A stretch of 64,000 bases of DNA, from NCBI RefSeq assembly GCF_003993775.1, contig NZ_RJRZ01000002.1:186001-250000 (forward strand), given 5' to 3'. The DNA comes from Frigidibacter oleivorans (lineage in GTDB: Bacteria; Pseudomonadota; Alphaproteobacteria; Rhodobacterales; Rhodobacteraceae). Numbering within the stretch: position 1 is the first letter of the stretch; every line of letters starts with the position of its first letter. Position numbers and translations under genes: made by a program. Below are positions 50,440 to 58,915 of the stretch, piece by piece. The notes under the pieces were generated by a model. That model was not told the DNA's origin. It worked only from the letters and a program-made list of their open reading frames with translations, and ran no database searches.

Positions 50440-51054
50440 TCAGTGGTTGAAGATGTCGGCGGTGTCGGACCAGCCCAGCAGGTCCAGACGGGCCCGCACC
50501 GGCAGGAAGTCGAAACAGGATTGCGCCAGCTCCAGCCGGCCCTCGCGGACCAGCCGCGCCTCAAGCTCGTCCTTCAGCCGGTGCAGGTAGAGGACGTCCG
50601 AGGCCGCATAGTCGAGCTGCGCCTCAGTCAGCGACAGCGCGCCCCAGTCCGAGGTCTGCTGCTGCTTGGACACGTCGACGCCCACGAGTTCGGCCAGCAG
50701 GTATTTCAGCCCGTGGCGGTCGGTGAAGGTGCGGATCAGCTTCGACGCGATCTTGGTGCACCAGACGGGCGCCGTGACGACGCCGAAGGCATTCTCCAGT
50801 GCGGCGATGTCGAAGCGGCCGAAATGGAACAGCTTCAGCACCGACGGATCGGTCAGCATCCGTTCGAGGTTGGGCGCGCGCGTCTGGCCAAGGGCGATCT
50901 GCACCAGATGCGCGTTGCCGTCGCCAGAGGACATCTGCACCAGGCACAGTCGGTCGCGCCGGGGATCGAGGCCCATCGTCTCGGTGTCGATGGCCACCAC
51001 GGGGCCAAGGTCCAGCCCGTCGGGCAGGTCGTTCTGGTAGAGGTGGATGGTCAC
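50440..51054 (-). CDS. rnd: Ribonuclease D, single-domain type
   Basis: A 3'-5' exoribonuclease of the DEDDy group that matures the 3' ends of tRNA and other stable RNAs. The GTG start at 51054 has AAGGCGG at proper distance; the longer open frame reaches across a terminator and into the tRNA gene and is rejected. The 204-residue product has AIDTETMGL, LFHFGRFDI and DYAASDVLYL as exonuclease motifs, with the second half (HRDC domains) of enterobacterial RNase D missing, as usual in this group. Gene order tRNA-Leu, rnd, kdsD. Confidence 0.93.
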   Translation of the reverse strand: MTIHLYQNDLPDGLDLGPVVAIDTETMGLDPRRDRLCLVQMSSGDGNAHLVQIALGQTRAPNLERMLTDPSVLKLFHFGRFDIAALENAFGVVTAPVWCTKIASKLIRTFTDRHGLKYLLAELVGVDVSKQQQTSDWGALSLTEAQLDYAASDVLYLHRLKDELEARLVREGRLELAQSCFDFLPVRARLDLLGWSDTADIFNH

Positions 51055-51152
51055 TTGGGCCGCCTTCGCTGCTGTCTGTCCGGTCTGGCGCCATATAGGC
51101 ACCCGCCGCCCCGGATGCCAACGCAGGCTGCGATCTGCCGGGCGGGAAACGC

Positions 51153-51181
51153 AAAACGCCCCCGCAGGGCGGAGGCGTTTT
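51153..51181 (-). terminator. Terminator of tRNA-Leu
   Basis: An 8-bp perfect stem AAAACGCC/GGCGTTTT around a GC-rich loop, just 6 bp after the encoded CCA end of the tRNA. The minus-strand arm ends in TTTT. Confidence 0.85.
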
Positions 51182-51186
51182 GAATG

Positions 51187-51271
51187 TGGTGCCCAGGAGA
51201 GGACTCGAACCTCCACGCCTTGCGGCACACGGACCTGAACCGTGCGCGTCTACCAATTCCGCCACCTGGGC
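51187..51271 (-). tRNA. tRNA-Leu (anticodon CAG)
   Basis: An 85-nt class II tRNA. The acceptor arms GCCCAGG and CCTGGGC pair fully; the D-arm has GGCGGAATTGGTAGAC; the anticodon stem CACGG/CCGTG encloses loop TTCAGGT with anticodon CAG at 51235-51237; a long variable arm and the GGTTCGAGTCC T-arm follow. The CCA end is encoded (TGG at 51187-51189 on the plus strand). It reads CUG codons, by far the commonest leucine codon in this window. Confidence 0.97.
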
Positions 51272-51290
51272 CGGTGCCGTGAAGGCGGTG

Positions 51291-51317
51291 TCTATAGCCG
51301 GTTCCGGGGGCTGTCAA
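51291..51317 (-). promoter_or_regulatory. Promoter of tRNA-Leu
   Basis: On the minus strand TTGACA (51317-51312), a 15-bp GC-rich spacer, then TATAGA (51296-51291). It lies about 20 bp ahead of the mature tRNA 5' end. The short spacer is unusual but the two boxes are near-consensus. Confidence 0.55.
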
Positions 51318-51499
51318 CGGCGGGGAACGGGTCGGCCTAGCGGGGACCGGTGCGGGCGTTGTCCTCGAGGTTCAACAGGCGGCAGCGGCGGGGGGTGCCG
51401 GCGGCGAGAGGTATTGGTGTTCAACAAAAATGGCACGTTTCTGCCTATTCGCACCAAAACTTACTATAGTATCCGCAGTGCCCGCACTTGACCCACAGA

Positions 51500-51514
51500 T
51501 ATTGTTGGACAATA
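51500..51514 (+). promoter_or_regulatory. Perfect GntR/FadR-type operator
   Basis: TATTGTTGGACAATA, a palindrome with 6-bp arms and a 3-bp centre. It fits the known FadR-subfamily consensus TNGTNNNACNA without mismatch. It sits 70-84 bp ahead of the kinase ATG and overlaps the spacer or -10 of a possible TTGACC promoter (51488). The operon encodes its own FCD-type GntR regulator (54066-54731), the natural candidate to bind here. Confidence 0.65.
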
Positions 51515-51583
51515 AAGGGTCGGCACGGTGCTCCCGCCTGCAACGCCGCGCGTTATCTCGACGCGCAAGATCCCGGGTGGAAG

Positions 51584-52657
51584 ATGGCCCACGATCGTCA
51601 GCTGAAGCCGGCCCGCGCCTCGGAGCTTTCGCAGGCGTGCCAGCGGGTGGGTGCGGCCGAAGCCGAGGACATCGCCGGACGCCTTTACGGCATGAGCGGT
51701 TCTGCTACCCGGTTCGAGACCGAGAAGGACGACACGTTCCTTCTCGACTGTGCGAATCGGGGCAAGTTCGTCCTGAAGATCGCCCATCCGTCCGAGCGGA
51801 TGGACGAACTCGATTTTCAGGTGGCGCTGTTGCGCCATGTCGAGAAGCGCGATCCCGGCCTTCCCGTCCCGCGCGCCCATGCCGACCTGGACGGGGTGGA
51901 TCTGCCCGTCGTCATGACCGGGGCCGGCGAGCGGCGCGCGGTCCGGCTCATCAGCTTTCTGTCCGGCACGCCGCTGGACCGGACGACCTCCACCGCGCCG
52001 CAGCGCGAACGGATCGGCGAGGTTCTGGCAGGGCTGCGTCATTCGATGGCGGACTTCTCTCATCCCGCCGACGGCCGGAGGCTGGCTTGGGATGTCACGC
52101 ATCTGCTCGATCTGTCGGACCTTCTGGACTTCGTTCCGGAGGGCAGCAAGCGGGCGTGGACGCTCCATGCGCTCGACCAGTTTGCCGGCATCAAGCCGCG
52201 GCTGGACCGGTGCCGGCGGCAGGTGCTTCACAACGATTTCAATACCTCCAACCTCGTCGTGGATCCCGCCGATCCCCGGTTCCTGACCGGCGTCATCGAC
52301 TTCGGCGATGCGGTCCGGACGGCCATCGCCGTCGATGTCTCGACGGCATTGATGAACCAGATGCCCAGGACTCTCGACGCCGGGAACCGGTCGGACCCGT
52401 TCGACGGGCCGCGCGACGTTCTGCGCGGCTATCTCCGCCATGCCGACCTGACCGCAGAGGAACTGCGCCTCATCCCCTTCCTCGCCCTCGGCAGGCTGGC
52501 GGTCCGCGCGCTGCTGACCTGCTGGCGCGCCACGCTGTTTCCGGAAAACAGCCGTTACATCCTGCGCCATACCGAAGCGGGCTGGGTGAATCTCGAATGG
52601 TTCAGCACGATGTCCACCGCCCAGATCGCCGACCTTCTGACCCGAGAGGAAACCTGA
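51584..52657 (+). CDS. APH-fold small-molecule kinase (hydroxylysine kinase-like)
   Basis: A 357-residue phosphotransferase of the aminoglycoside/choline kinase fold. The start at 51584 has GGTGGAAG before it. K65 in FVLKIAHPS fits the ATP lysine; the catalytic loop is VLHNDFNTSN (H216-N220) and the metal motif is IDFGDAV (D239, D242). The gene overlaps the next (PLP enzyme) by one base. This kinase plus AGXT2L-type lyase pairing is the known arrangement of hydroxylysine kinase (HYKK) with phosphohydroxylysine phospho-lyase in animals, and a fused or paired form in bacteria. I infer phosphorylation of a hydroxy-amine such as 5-hydroxylysine; an antibiotic substrate is less likely. Confidence 0.8.
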   Translation: MAHDRQLKPARASELSQACQRVGAAEAEDIAGRLYGMSGSATRFETEKDDTFLLDCANRGKFVLKIAHPSERMDELDFQVALLRHVEKRDPGLPVPRAHADLDGVDLPVVMTGAGERRAVRLISFLSGTPLDRTTSTAPQRERIGEVLAGLRHSMADFSHPADGRRLAWDVTHLLDLSDLLDFVPEGSKRAWTLHALDQFAGIKPRLDRCRRQVLHNDFNTSNLVVDPADPRFLTGVIDFGDAVRTAIAVDVSTALMNQMPRTLDAGNRSDPFDGPRDVLRGYLRHADLTAEELRLIPFLALGRLAVRALLTCWRATLFPENSRYILRHTEAGWVNLEWFSTMSTAQIADLLTREET

Positions 52658-54027
52658 TGTCCAAAGAGGCGACGACCCTGCCCAGGGGCTACCGCGGCGA
52701 CATGGCGAACGGCTTCAACCCGCAGGACGCGGCCCATCTTTCAGGCGAGGATGCGGCGCATGTGGAACGGCGGCAAAGGCTGCTCGGCCCCGCCTACCGG
52801 CTTTTCTACAAAACGCCGGTCGAGGTATCCCGCGCCAAAGGCGTCTACCTCTATGACAGGCACGGCACCGAATATCTCGATGCCTACAACAACGTGGTGT
52901 CGGTCGGTCACTCTCATCCGCGGGTCGTCGCGGCCATCCAGAAACAGCTGGAAGTTCTCTGCACCCATACCCGCTACATGCAGGAACCCCTGCTGGACTA
53001 TGCCGAGGCGCTGATCGGCACGTTCGGCGGCGAACTGGGCCGGACCGGATGCGCGATGTTCACCTGCACCGGGTCGGAAGCCAACGATCTGGCCCTGCGG
53101 ATCGCGCGATATCACACCGGCAAGACCGGCGTCATCGTCACCGCCGAGGCCTATCACGGCAACAGCGGCGCGGTGGCGGCGATCTCGCCCTCGCTGGGCA
53201 GGAAGTCGGCGCTCGATCCCTTTGTCCGGACGGTTGCCGCGCCCGATTCCTATCGGCTGCCGGTCGAGGAAATCGGCCGGAGGATGGCCGAGGATGTCGC
53301 CCGCCAGATCGCCGACATCGAACGGCATGGCGGCGGACTGGCGGCCTTCGTCGCCGACTCGGTCTTCTCGTCGGACGGGCTCTATGTCGATCCGACCGAC
53401 GTGCTGGGGCCCGTGGCGGACGTGGTGCGCAAGGCGGGGGGGCTGTTCATCGCCGACGAGGTGCAATCCGGCTTCGGACGGACCGGCACGCATCTGTGGG
53501 GACATGCCCGTCACGGGGTCGATCCCGATATCGTCACCCTCGGCAAGCCGATGGGCAACGGATACCCCGTCGCGGGTCTGGTGGTGCGGTCCGATCTCGT
53601 TGCCGAATTTGGCGCCAGCATGCGCTATTTCAACACGTTCGGGGGCAATTCCGTCGCCATTGCCGCGGCTCGGGCCGTGCTCGACACCATCCGCGACGAG
53701 GGCCTGATGGACAATGCCGTCACAGTCGGCGGCGACATCCTCTCCGGCCTGCGCGACCTTCAGGACAAGTACGACTTCGTGGGCGATGTGCGCGGCACCG
53801 GCCTTTATTTCGCGGTGGAGCTCGTCAAGGATCGCGACCGCAAGGTTCCCGACATGGACCGGGCGCTGGCGGCGGTGAACGCCCTGCGCGACCGGCGCAT
53901 CCTGATTTCCGCGACGGGGGCAGATGCCCATATCCTGAAGATCAGGCCCCCGCTGGTCTTCACCTCCTCCGACGCGGGCCGCCTGCTGGAAGGTGTGGAC
54001 GCGGCGCTGCGGGCGGTGCAGGGGTAG
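52657..54027 (+). CDS. PLP-dependent class III enzyme, phospho-lyase-like (AGXT2L type)
   Basis: A 456-residue fold-type I PLP enzyme. The cofactor lysine is K297 in TLGKPMGNGYP, D267 (FIADEVQ) contacts the pyridine nitrogen, and TGSEANDLALRIA is the phosphate cup. GHSHPRVVAAI, EYLDAYNNV and YFNTFGGN follow the ethanolamine-phosphate/5-phosphohydroxylysine phospho-lyase (ETNPPL/PHYKPL) pattern more than classic transaminases. Such enzymes remove ammonia and phosphate to leave an aldehyde. Translationally coupled to the kinase (TGATG), it is likely to act on the kinase product. Ordinary transaminase activity cannot be ruled out. Confidence 0.82.
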   Translation: MSKEATTLPRGYRGDMANGFNPQDAAHLSGEDAAHVERRQRLLGPAYRLFYKTPVEVSRAKGVYLYDRHGTEYLDAYNNVVSVGHSHPRVVAAIQKQLEVLCTHTRYMQEPLLDYAEALIGTFGGELGRTGCAMFTCTGSEANDLALRIARYHTGKTGVIVTAEAYHGNSGAVAAISPSLGRKSALDPFVRTVAAPDSYRLPVEEIGRRMAEDVARQIADIERHGGGLAAFVADSVFSSDGLYVDPTDVLGPVADVVRKAGGLFIADEVQSGFGRTGTHLWGHARHGVDPDIVTLGKPMGNGYPVAGLVVRSDLVAEFGASMRYFNTFGGNSVAIAAARAVLDTIRDEGLMDNAVTVGGDILSGLRDLQDKYDFVGDVRGTGLYFAVELVKDRDRKVPDMDRALAAVNALRDRRILISATGADAHILKIRPPLVFTSSDAGRLLEGVDAALRAVQG

Positions 54028-54065
54028 GCGCGACGCCGCAAGACGCTTCACCCACGGCCAAAGCC

Positions 54066-54731
54066 ATGACGCACGTTCAGGAACTTCCGTCCGGTTCCGG
54101 ACCCATCCCCGCCAGCGCGGTGGAGATCCTGACGCAGGACCTGCGGCGACGCATCCTGTCCGGCGATTTCAGGCCCGGCGAGTTCCTGCGCGACGTCAAG
54201 ATGTGCGAGGAGCATTCGACCTCGCGGCACACGTTCCGGACGGCGGCGCTTGTGCTCGTCACCCAGGGCCTGCTGCGCCAGATTCCGAACCGGGGCTTCA
54301 TGCTGCCCGAGTTCGGGCCTGACGACATCGTCGATATCACCCGCCTGCGCGGCGCCATCGAAGGCGAGGCCGTCCGAATGATCGTGCTGACCGGCGTGAT
54401 CCCGCCCGCCGCGCTGGACGCGGTCGCGGTCATGCGGGATCCGGCGCGGTCGGCCGACCGGTCGGCGCTGGTGACCGCCGACCGCGACTTTCACCGCGCG
54501 ATCATCGCCGCGAGCGGGAGCGCGCGGCTGAAGCGGACCTATTCCGGCCTCGAGGGCGAAATCGAGCTTCTGCTGATCCAGAGGCAGGGCTTCTATGCGG
54601 CGGCCGAGGACATGGCGCTGGAGCATGAGCGGCTGATCGACAGCCTGAAGAGCCGCCACTACGGCACCGCCCGCGATGCCTTTCAGGAGCACTGGGAAGA
54701 CCTTCAGACGCGATTGCTGGATCAGCGCTGA
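54066..54731 (+). CDS. GntR family regulator, FCD (FadR) type
   Basis: A 221-residue regulator. The N-terminal winged helix (about 15-85) shows LRRRILSGDFRPGEFLRDV and the recognition part STSRHTFRTAALVLVTQGLL; the helical FCD ligand domain runs from about 95 to 215 with the metal/ligand histidines in DRDFHRAIIAASGS and ALEHERLIDSL. It is the third gene of the kinase operon, 38 bp after the PLP enzyme. A perfect FadR-type operator precedes the operon, so autoregulation by a pathway substrate is likely. It converges with an FAD oxidoreductase gene. Confidence 0.9.
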   Translation: MTHVQELPSGSGPIPASAVEILTQDLRRRILSGDFRPGEFLRDVKMCEEHSTSRHTFRTAALVLVTQGLLRQIPNRGFMLPEFGPDDIVDITRLRGAIEGEAVRMIVLTGVIPPAALDAVAVMRDPARSADRSALVTADRDFHRAIIAASGSARLKRTYSGLEGEIELLLIQRQGFYAAAEDMALEHERLIDSLKSRHYGTARDAFQEHWEDLQTRLLDQR

Positions 54732-54752
54732 CGGGATGCGGACCCGTCCCGG

Positions 54753-56066
54753 TCACCGCTGATCCCATCTGTCCAGCATGCCATAGTACCAGACCGCCAG
54801 AGGCAGGAACCACGGCTTGCCGTTGTAGAAGGGGCGCGACGGGAAAGCGAGGTCGCCATAGACCGTCCTGCCGTCGTCGTTGCCGAGCATCCGGTTCGCG
54901 ATGCGGCTGCCCAGCCAGCTGGCGCGCGCCACGCCCGTGCCGTTGTAGCCGCCGGCGAAATACACCCCGTCGATAGTATCCACATGCGGGAGATGGTCGA
55001 AGGTGAAGCCGAGCTGGCCGTGCCAGTAATGGCTGATCTTGTAGGCGGCGAGTTCCGGAAAGATCCTCAGCAGAAGGCTGCGGATATAGGTGGCATTGGC
55101 GACGTTGCTTCTGTCCGTCCCGCTCATGTCGAGCACGCGCCCGCCCAGGATGATGCGCTTTCCGTCCGGCGAGGGACGATAGTAGGTCACCACGCGCTGG
55201 CTGCCGGCCAGCATCTGCTGTTTCGGCATCAGCCTGTTCATGAGCTCGGGCGGCAGCTCCTCGGTGGCGACGAGGCCGCTTCCGACCGGGATGATGCGCC
55301 GCTTCAGATAGGGCAGCAGCGCGCCGCTGTATCCGTTGGTCGCGATCAGGACCTGCCGCGCCCTGACGTCGCGGCCCTGCACCTTGAAGGCGAAGGTGCC
55401 GTCCGCCTGACGAAGATCGGTGACCCGTGCCTGGCCGAAGACCCGGGCGCCCAGTCGCCGGGCCGCTTCGGCGAGGCCCCGGACGTATTTCGCCGGGTGG
55501 ATGCCGGCATAGCCGGGCATCGCGACCCCGCCGTGATAGAGATCCGAGCCCACTTCCTTGTGCTGTTCGGACCGGGGGACCATGTAGGCGTCGCAGGGCA
55601 TCACCTTGCTGATGCGGTCGATGTTCCTGCCCAGGCTGTCATAGATGCGCGGGGTCATCGCCCCCTTGAAGTAACCGACAACCTTCAGGTCGCAGTCGAT
55701 CCCTTCCCGTGCAACCACGTCCTTGACGTGTTGCAGGGACTCGAAGCTTTCTTCCACGACGCGGCGCGCCACGTCCTCGCCATGCTGCATGGCCGTATCG
55801 AAGAAGGCCCAGCCGGGCCCAAGGAACCCGCCATTGCGCGACGAGGCGCCCCAGCCCGGCGCATCGGCGTCGAAGACGCTGACCTGCTTGCCGGCCCTTG
55901 CCAGGACAATCGCCGCGTTGAGGCCGGTGAAGCCCCCCCCGATGATCGCCACCTCGGTGGTGGAGGGGATGTCGTCGGCATTGGTCCCGTTCGGGCGGGC
56001 CGCATCCCACCAGAACGGGGTGGCGACGGCATCATCGGCGAAGAAGGGGGCGTTCAGACCGGACAT
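54753..56066 (-). CDS. FAD-dependent amine/amino-acid oxidoreductase (DAO family, PuuB-like)
   Basis: A flavoprotein of about 437 residues that oxidises an amine or amino acid. The dinucleotide-binding motif is VAIIGGGFTGLNAAIVLARAG (in parts, IIGGGFTGLNAA), followed by GWGASSRNGGFLGPG, and the C-terminal FAVGGYNGTGVARA-type end reads FAGGYNGTGVARA. The pattern is that of gamma-glutamylputrescine oxidase relatives. The ATG at 56066 gives the family N-terminus; an ATG at 56129 is possible, and neither has a clear ribosome site. Substrate unknown. A structured gap (56067-56290) separates it from the aldehyde dehydrogenase gene. Confidence 0.85.
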   Translation of the reverse strand: MSGLNAPFFADDAVATPFWWDAARPNGTNADDIPSTTEVAIIGGGFTGLNAAIVLARAGKQVSVFDADAPGWGASSRNGGFLGPGWAFFDTAMQHGEDVARRVVEESFESLQHVKDVVAREGIDCDLKVVGYFKGAMTPRIYDSLGRNIDRISKVMPCDAYMVPRSEQHKEVGSDLYHGGVAMPGYAGIHPAKYVRGLAEAARRLGARVFGQARVTDLRQADGTFAFKVQGRDVRARQVLIATNGYSGALLPYLKRRIIPVGSGLVATEELPPELMNRLMPKQQMLAGSQRVVTYYRPSPDGKRIILGGRVLDMSGTDRSNVANATYIRSLLLRIFPELAAYKISHYWHGQLGFTFDHLPHVDTIDGVYFAGGYNGTGVARASWLGSRIANRMLGNDDGRTVYGDLAFPSRPFYNGKPWFLPLAVWYYGMLDRWDQR

Positions 56067-56290
56067 GGACGTGGCTCGCGTTTGCGGGTTGGAGGTAGGC
56101 GCATCGGGTTTTCCAGCAGGGTTCCCCATCGACTGCCGTCATGCCCTACAGGGGACTGCGGATCGGGAAACGTTTGCTGTCGGATGCCGCGGCTGCGCGA
56201 AACAAAATAGCGTTGTTCGCCGGGCGTGGCGCATAACCTGCGGGCCGCGGCCGGCCTGTCGGCCAGCCGTCCCGCAGGCCGCCCGCACGA
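56067..56290. other. 224-bp structured gap upstream of the DAO gene
   Basis: Holds a stem CCTGCGGG/CCCGCAGG (56237-56244 with 56271-56278) enclosing GGCCG/CGGCC, just after the aldehyde dehydrogenase stop on the minus strand, without a T-tract, and an AT-richer patch near 56195-56220 (CGAAACAAAATAGCGTTG) that may be the promoter or operator of the DAO gene. No gene seen. Confidence 0.4.
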
Positions 56291-57730
56291 CTACAGTCCT
56301 CCGAAATGGAAGGCCTTGGTTTCCAGATACTCCTCGATCCCCTCCTCGGCGCCTTCGCGGCCGAGGCCGGACGCCTTGACGCCGCCGAAGGGGGAGACCT
56401 CGTTGCTGATCAGCCCGGTGTTGAGGCCGACCATTCCGAATTCCAGCGCCTCGCCGAAGCGGAAGGCGCGGGCCATGTCGCGGGTGTAGAAATAGGCCGC
56501 CAGTCCGAAGGGCGTGCCATTCGCCAGTGTCAGCGCCTCATCCTCGGTCTCGAACCGGAAGATCGGTGCGACGGGGCCGAAGGTTTCCTCCGTCGCCAGC
56601 CGCATCGCGCCGCTGGCGCCCGACAGCACCACGGGATCGGCGAAGTTTCCCGGCAGGTTGCGGGTCCGTGTGACCCGGGTCGCGCCCTTGTCCAGCGCAT
56701 CCGCCACATGCGCGCCGATCTTGTCCATGGCGGCCGCGTTGATCATCGGTCCGATGTCCACCCCCGCCTCTGTTCCCGGGCCGACCTTCAACGCATCGAC
56801 ACGCTGCGCCAGCGCGTCGACAAAGGCATCATGGATGCCCGACTGCACCATGATCCGGTTGGCGCAGACGCAGGTCTGCCCGCCGTTGCGGAACTTGGAC
56901 TGCATCGCGCCTTCGACCGCGGCGTCGAGATCGGCGTCGTCGAAGACCACGAAGGGTGCGTTGCCGCCCAGTTCCAGGCTCAGGCGTTTCAGGGTCGGCG
57001 CACATTGTTCGGCCAGAAACGCGCCCACCCGGGTGGAGCCGGTGAAGGACAGCTTGCGCACGACCGGGCTCGCGGTCAGCGTCGCGCCGATCGCCTCGGG
57101 CTTGCCGGTCAGGATGTTCAGCACGCCCGCAGGGATGCCCGCCCTTTCGGCCAGGACGGCCAGCGCCAGCGCCGAATAGGGGGTGAAGTCCGACGGTTTC
57201 ACCACCATCGTGCAGCCCGCCGCCAGCCCCGGCGCGACCTTGCGCGTGATCATGGCGATGGGGAAGTTCCACGGCGTGATGATCGCGCAGACGCCGACCG
57301 GCTCTTTCATGGCAAGGATCTTCTTGCCCGCCACGGGCGAGGGGATGATCTTGCCGTTGATGCGCCGCGCCTCTTCGGCGAACCAGCGCACGAAACTGGC
57401 GCCATAGGCCACTTCGGCGCGCGCTTCCGACATGGGTTTGCCCTGCTCGGCGGTCAGGATGCGCGCCAGATCCTCGGAATTGTCCAGCATCAGCTGATAC
57501 CACCGCATCAGCATGTCGGCGCGCTGCGCATGGGTCCGGGCCCGCCAACCGACCATGGCGCGCGCCGCCGCGTCGATGGCGGTGGCGGTTTCCTCTGCGG
57601 TGCAGTCGGGCAGCATCCCCAGCGTGTCGCCCGTCGCCGGATCGGTGACCGGCATGTCGGCGCGCGCCAGCCACTCGCCGTCGATCAGGGCGGCGTTTCG
57701 GAACAGGTCGGGATCGTGCAGCTTCATCAT
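56291..57730 (-). CDS. NAD(P)-dependent aldehyde dehydrogenase (succinate-semialdehyde type)
   Basis: Oxidises an aldehyde to its acid. The 479-residue product has the cofactor region ITPWNFPIAMITRKVAPGLA, the base E253 in LELGGNAPF and the nucleophile C287 in GGQTCVCAN, and it follows the GabD-like succinate-semialdehyde pattern. Related enzymes take glutarate or aminoadipate semialdehydes too, which would fit amine or hydroxylysine breakdown. It overlaps the dehydrogenase gene upstream by 4 bp (ATGA). Confidence 0.92.
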   Translation of the reverse strand: MMKLHDPDLFRNAALIDGEWLARADMPVTDPATGDTLGMLPDCTAEETATAIDAAARAMVGWRARTHAQRADMLMRWYQLMLDNSEDLARILTAEQGKPMSEARAEVAYGASFVRWFAEEARRINGKIIPSPVAGKKILAMKEPVGVCAIITPWNFPIAMITRKVAPGLAAGCTMVVKPSDFTPYSALALAVLAERAGIPAGVLNILTGKPEAIGATLTASPVVRKLSFTGSTRVGAFLAEQCAPTLKRLSLELGGNAPFVVFDDADLDAAVEGAMQSKFRNGGQTCVCANRIMVQSGIHDAFVDALAQRVDALKVGPGTEAGVDIGPMINAAAMDKIGAHVADALDKGATRVTRTRNLPGNFADPVVLSGASGAMRLATEETFGPVAPIFRFETEDEALTLANGTPFGLAAYFYTRDMARAFRFGEALEFGMVGLNTGLISNEVSPFGGVKASGLGREGAEEGIEEYLETKAFHFGGL

Positions 57731-58776
57731 TGCGCCTCCAGCGCGGCGAGGATCGCCGCCGTGATCTCATCGGTGGTGTTGCGCCCCTGCGAGGTGCCGA
57801 TGCCCCGGGCCGTCGTCGCGTTGACGGCCTCCATGACGGCGCCGGCGGCCGCGGCTTCGCCGAGATGGTCGAGCATCATCGCCGCCGACCAGATGGCGGC
57901 GATCGGATTCGCGACATTGCGCCCGGCGATGTCGGGCGCCGAGCCATGCACCGGTTCGAACATCGAGGGGGCGGACCGGTCCGGGCAGATATTGGCCGAG
58001 GCGGCAAAGCCGAGACCGCCCTGAATCGCGGCGCCGAGGTCGGTGAGAATGTCGCCGAACAGGTTCGAGGCCACGACCACATCGAGGCTGTCGGGCGCCA
58101 TCACCATCCGCGCCGCCATCGCGTCGATATGGATCTGCGAGACGCGGACATCGGGGTAGTCGGCGGCGACAAGGCGGGTCACCTCGTCCCAGAACACCAT
58201 CGAATGTCGCTGGGCGTTGGATTTGGTGACCGAGGTGACGTGCCCCCGGCGCGCCCGTGCCTGATCGAAGGCAAAGCGCAGGATGCGTTCCACCCCGGTA
58301 CGGGTAAAGATCGACGTCTCGATCGCCACTTCGTCGGCGGTGCCCTGATGCACGCGGCCTCCGGCGCCGGAATATTCGCCTTCGGTATTCTCGCGGATGC
58401 AGAGGATGTCGAAGGCAGAGGTTTTCAGCGGCGCGTCGACCCCCGGCAGAGGCCGGTGCGGACGGATATTGGCATATTGGTTGAAGCTCTTGCGGATCGG
58501 CAGCAACAGCCCGTGCAGCGAGACGGAATCCGGCACGGTTTCCGGCCAGCCGACCGCGCCCAGCAGGATGGCGTCGAAGCTGCGCAGGGTGTCGATGCCG
58601 TCCGGGGGCATCATCGCCCCGGTTTCGAGATAGTAGGCGCAGGACCAGGGAAAGCCCTGCGTCGCGACCCCGAAGCCGAAGCGGCCTGCGACCGCGTGCA
58701 GGACCGCCAGCGCGGCGTCCGTGACATCCACGCCGATCCCGTCACCGGGGATCACGGCCAGCTTGTGCGTCCTCAT
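57727..58776 (-). CDS. Tartrate dehydrogenase/isopropylmalate dehydrogenase-family enzyme
   Basis: A 349-residue NAD-dependent beta-decarboxylating dehydrogenase. Landmarks are VIPGDGIGVDVTDAAL, RENTEGEYSGAGGRVHQGT, VTKSNAQRHSM and EPVHGSAPDIAG. The pattern agrees with the tartrate dehydrogenase/decarboxylase (TtuC-like) group, which acts on tartrate, malate and related 2-hydroxy acids. The start at 58776 has AAGGAGA. It is coupled to the aldehyde dehydrogenase gene. The natural substrate in this cluster is uncertain. Confidence 0.87.
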   Translation of the reverse strand: MRTHKLAVIPGDGIGVDVTDAALAVLHAVAGRFGFGVATQGFPWSCAYYLETGAMMPPDGIDTLRSFDAILLGAVGWPETVPDSVSLHGLLLPIRKSFNQYANIRPHRPLPGVDAPLKTSAFDILCIRENTEGEYSGAGGRVHQGTADEVAIETSIFTRTGVERILRFAFDQARARRGHVTSVTKSNAQRHSMVFWDEVTRLVAADYPDVRVSQIHIDAMAARMVMAPDSLDVVVASNLFGDILTDLGAAIQGGLGFAASANICPDRSAPSMFEPVHGSAPDIAGRNVANPIAAIWSAAMMLDHLGEAAAAGAVMEAVNATTARGIGTSQGRNTTDEITAAILAALEAQ

Positions 58777-58915
58777 GGCAGTCTCCTTGGGTAGCGCGTG
58801 CAGAATGCGGGCCGGATCGCGGTCCATGATGCCGGATCGGGCGCGATTGGCGGCAGATCGCGCCGTTCCGGACCCGGCGCGACAGAAGAGCGAGGCGCGC
58901 CCGGACCCGACAGGC

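Larger units (their letters stand above)
51272..51583. other. 312-bp intergenic region between tRNA-Leu and the kinase operon
   Basis: This stretch holds the tRNA promoter on the minus strand, and on the plus side an AT-rich segment (51415-51515) with a TACTATAGTA palindrome at 51463-51472, a TTGACC at 51488-51493 that could be a -35 box, and the FadR-type operator at 51500-51514. I see no supported gene in it. No attachment-site duplication of the tRNA 3' end is visible. Confidence 0.6.

Noticed and set aside
50624-51265. Frame crossing tRNA-Leu and rnd
   Set aside because: It would translate the tRNA gene and its terminator; RNase D begins at the GTG at 51054.
51187-51583. Genomic island inserted at tRNA-Leu
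   Set aside because: Integration normally duplicates the tRNA 3' end; no such repeat, integrase or change in composition was seen, and rnd follows the 3' end in normal order.
51430-52656. Open frame that would fuse extra sequence to the PLP enzyme
   Set aside because: It is the kinase gene read out of frame. The kinase frame has all active-site motifs, and TGATG coupling shows two separate proteins.
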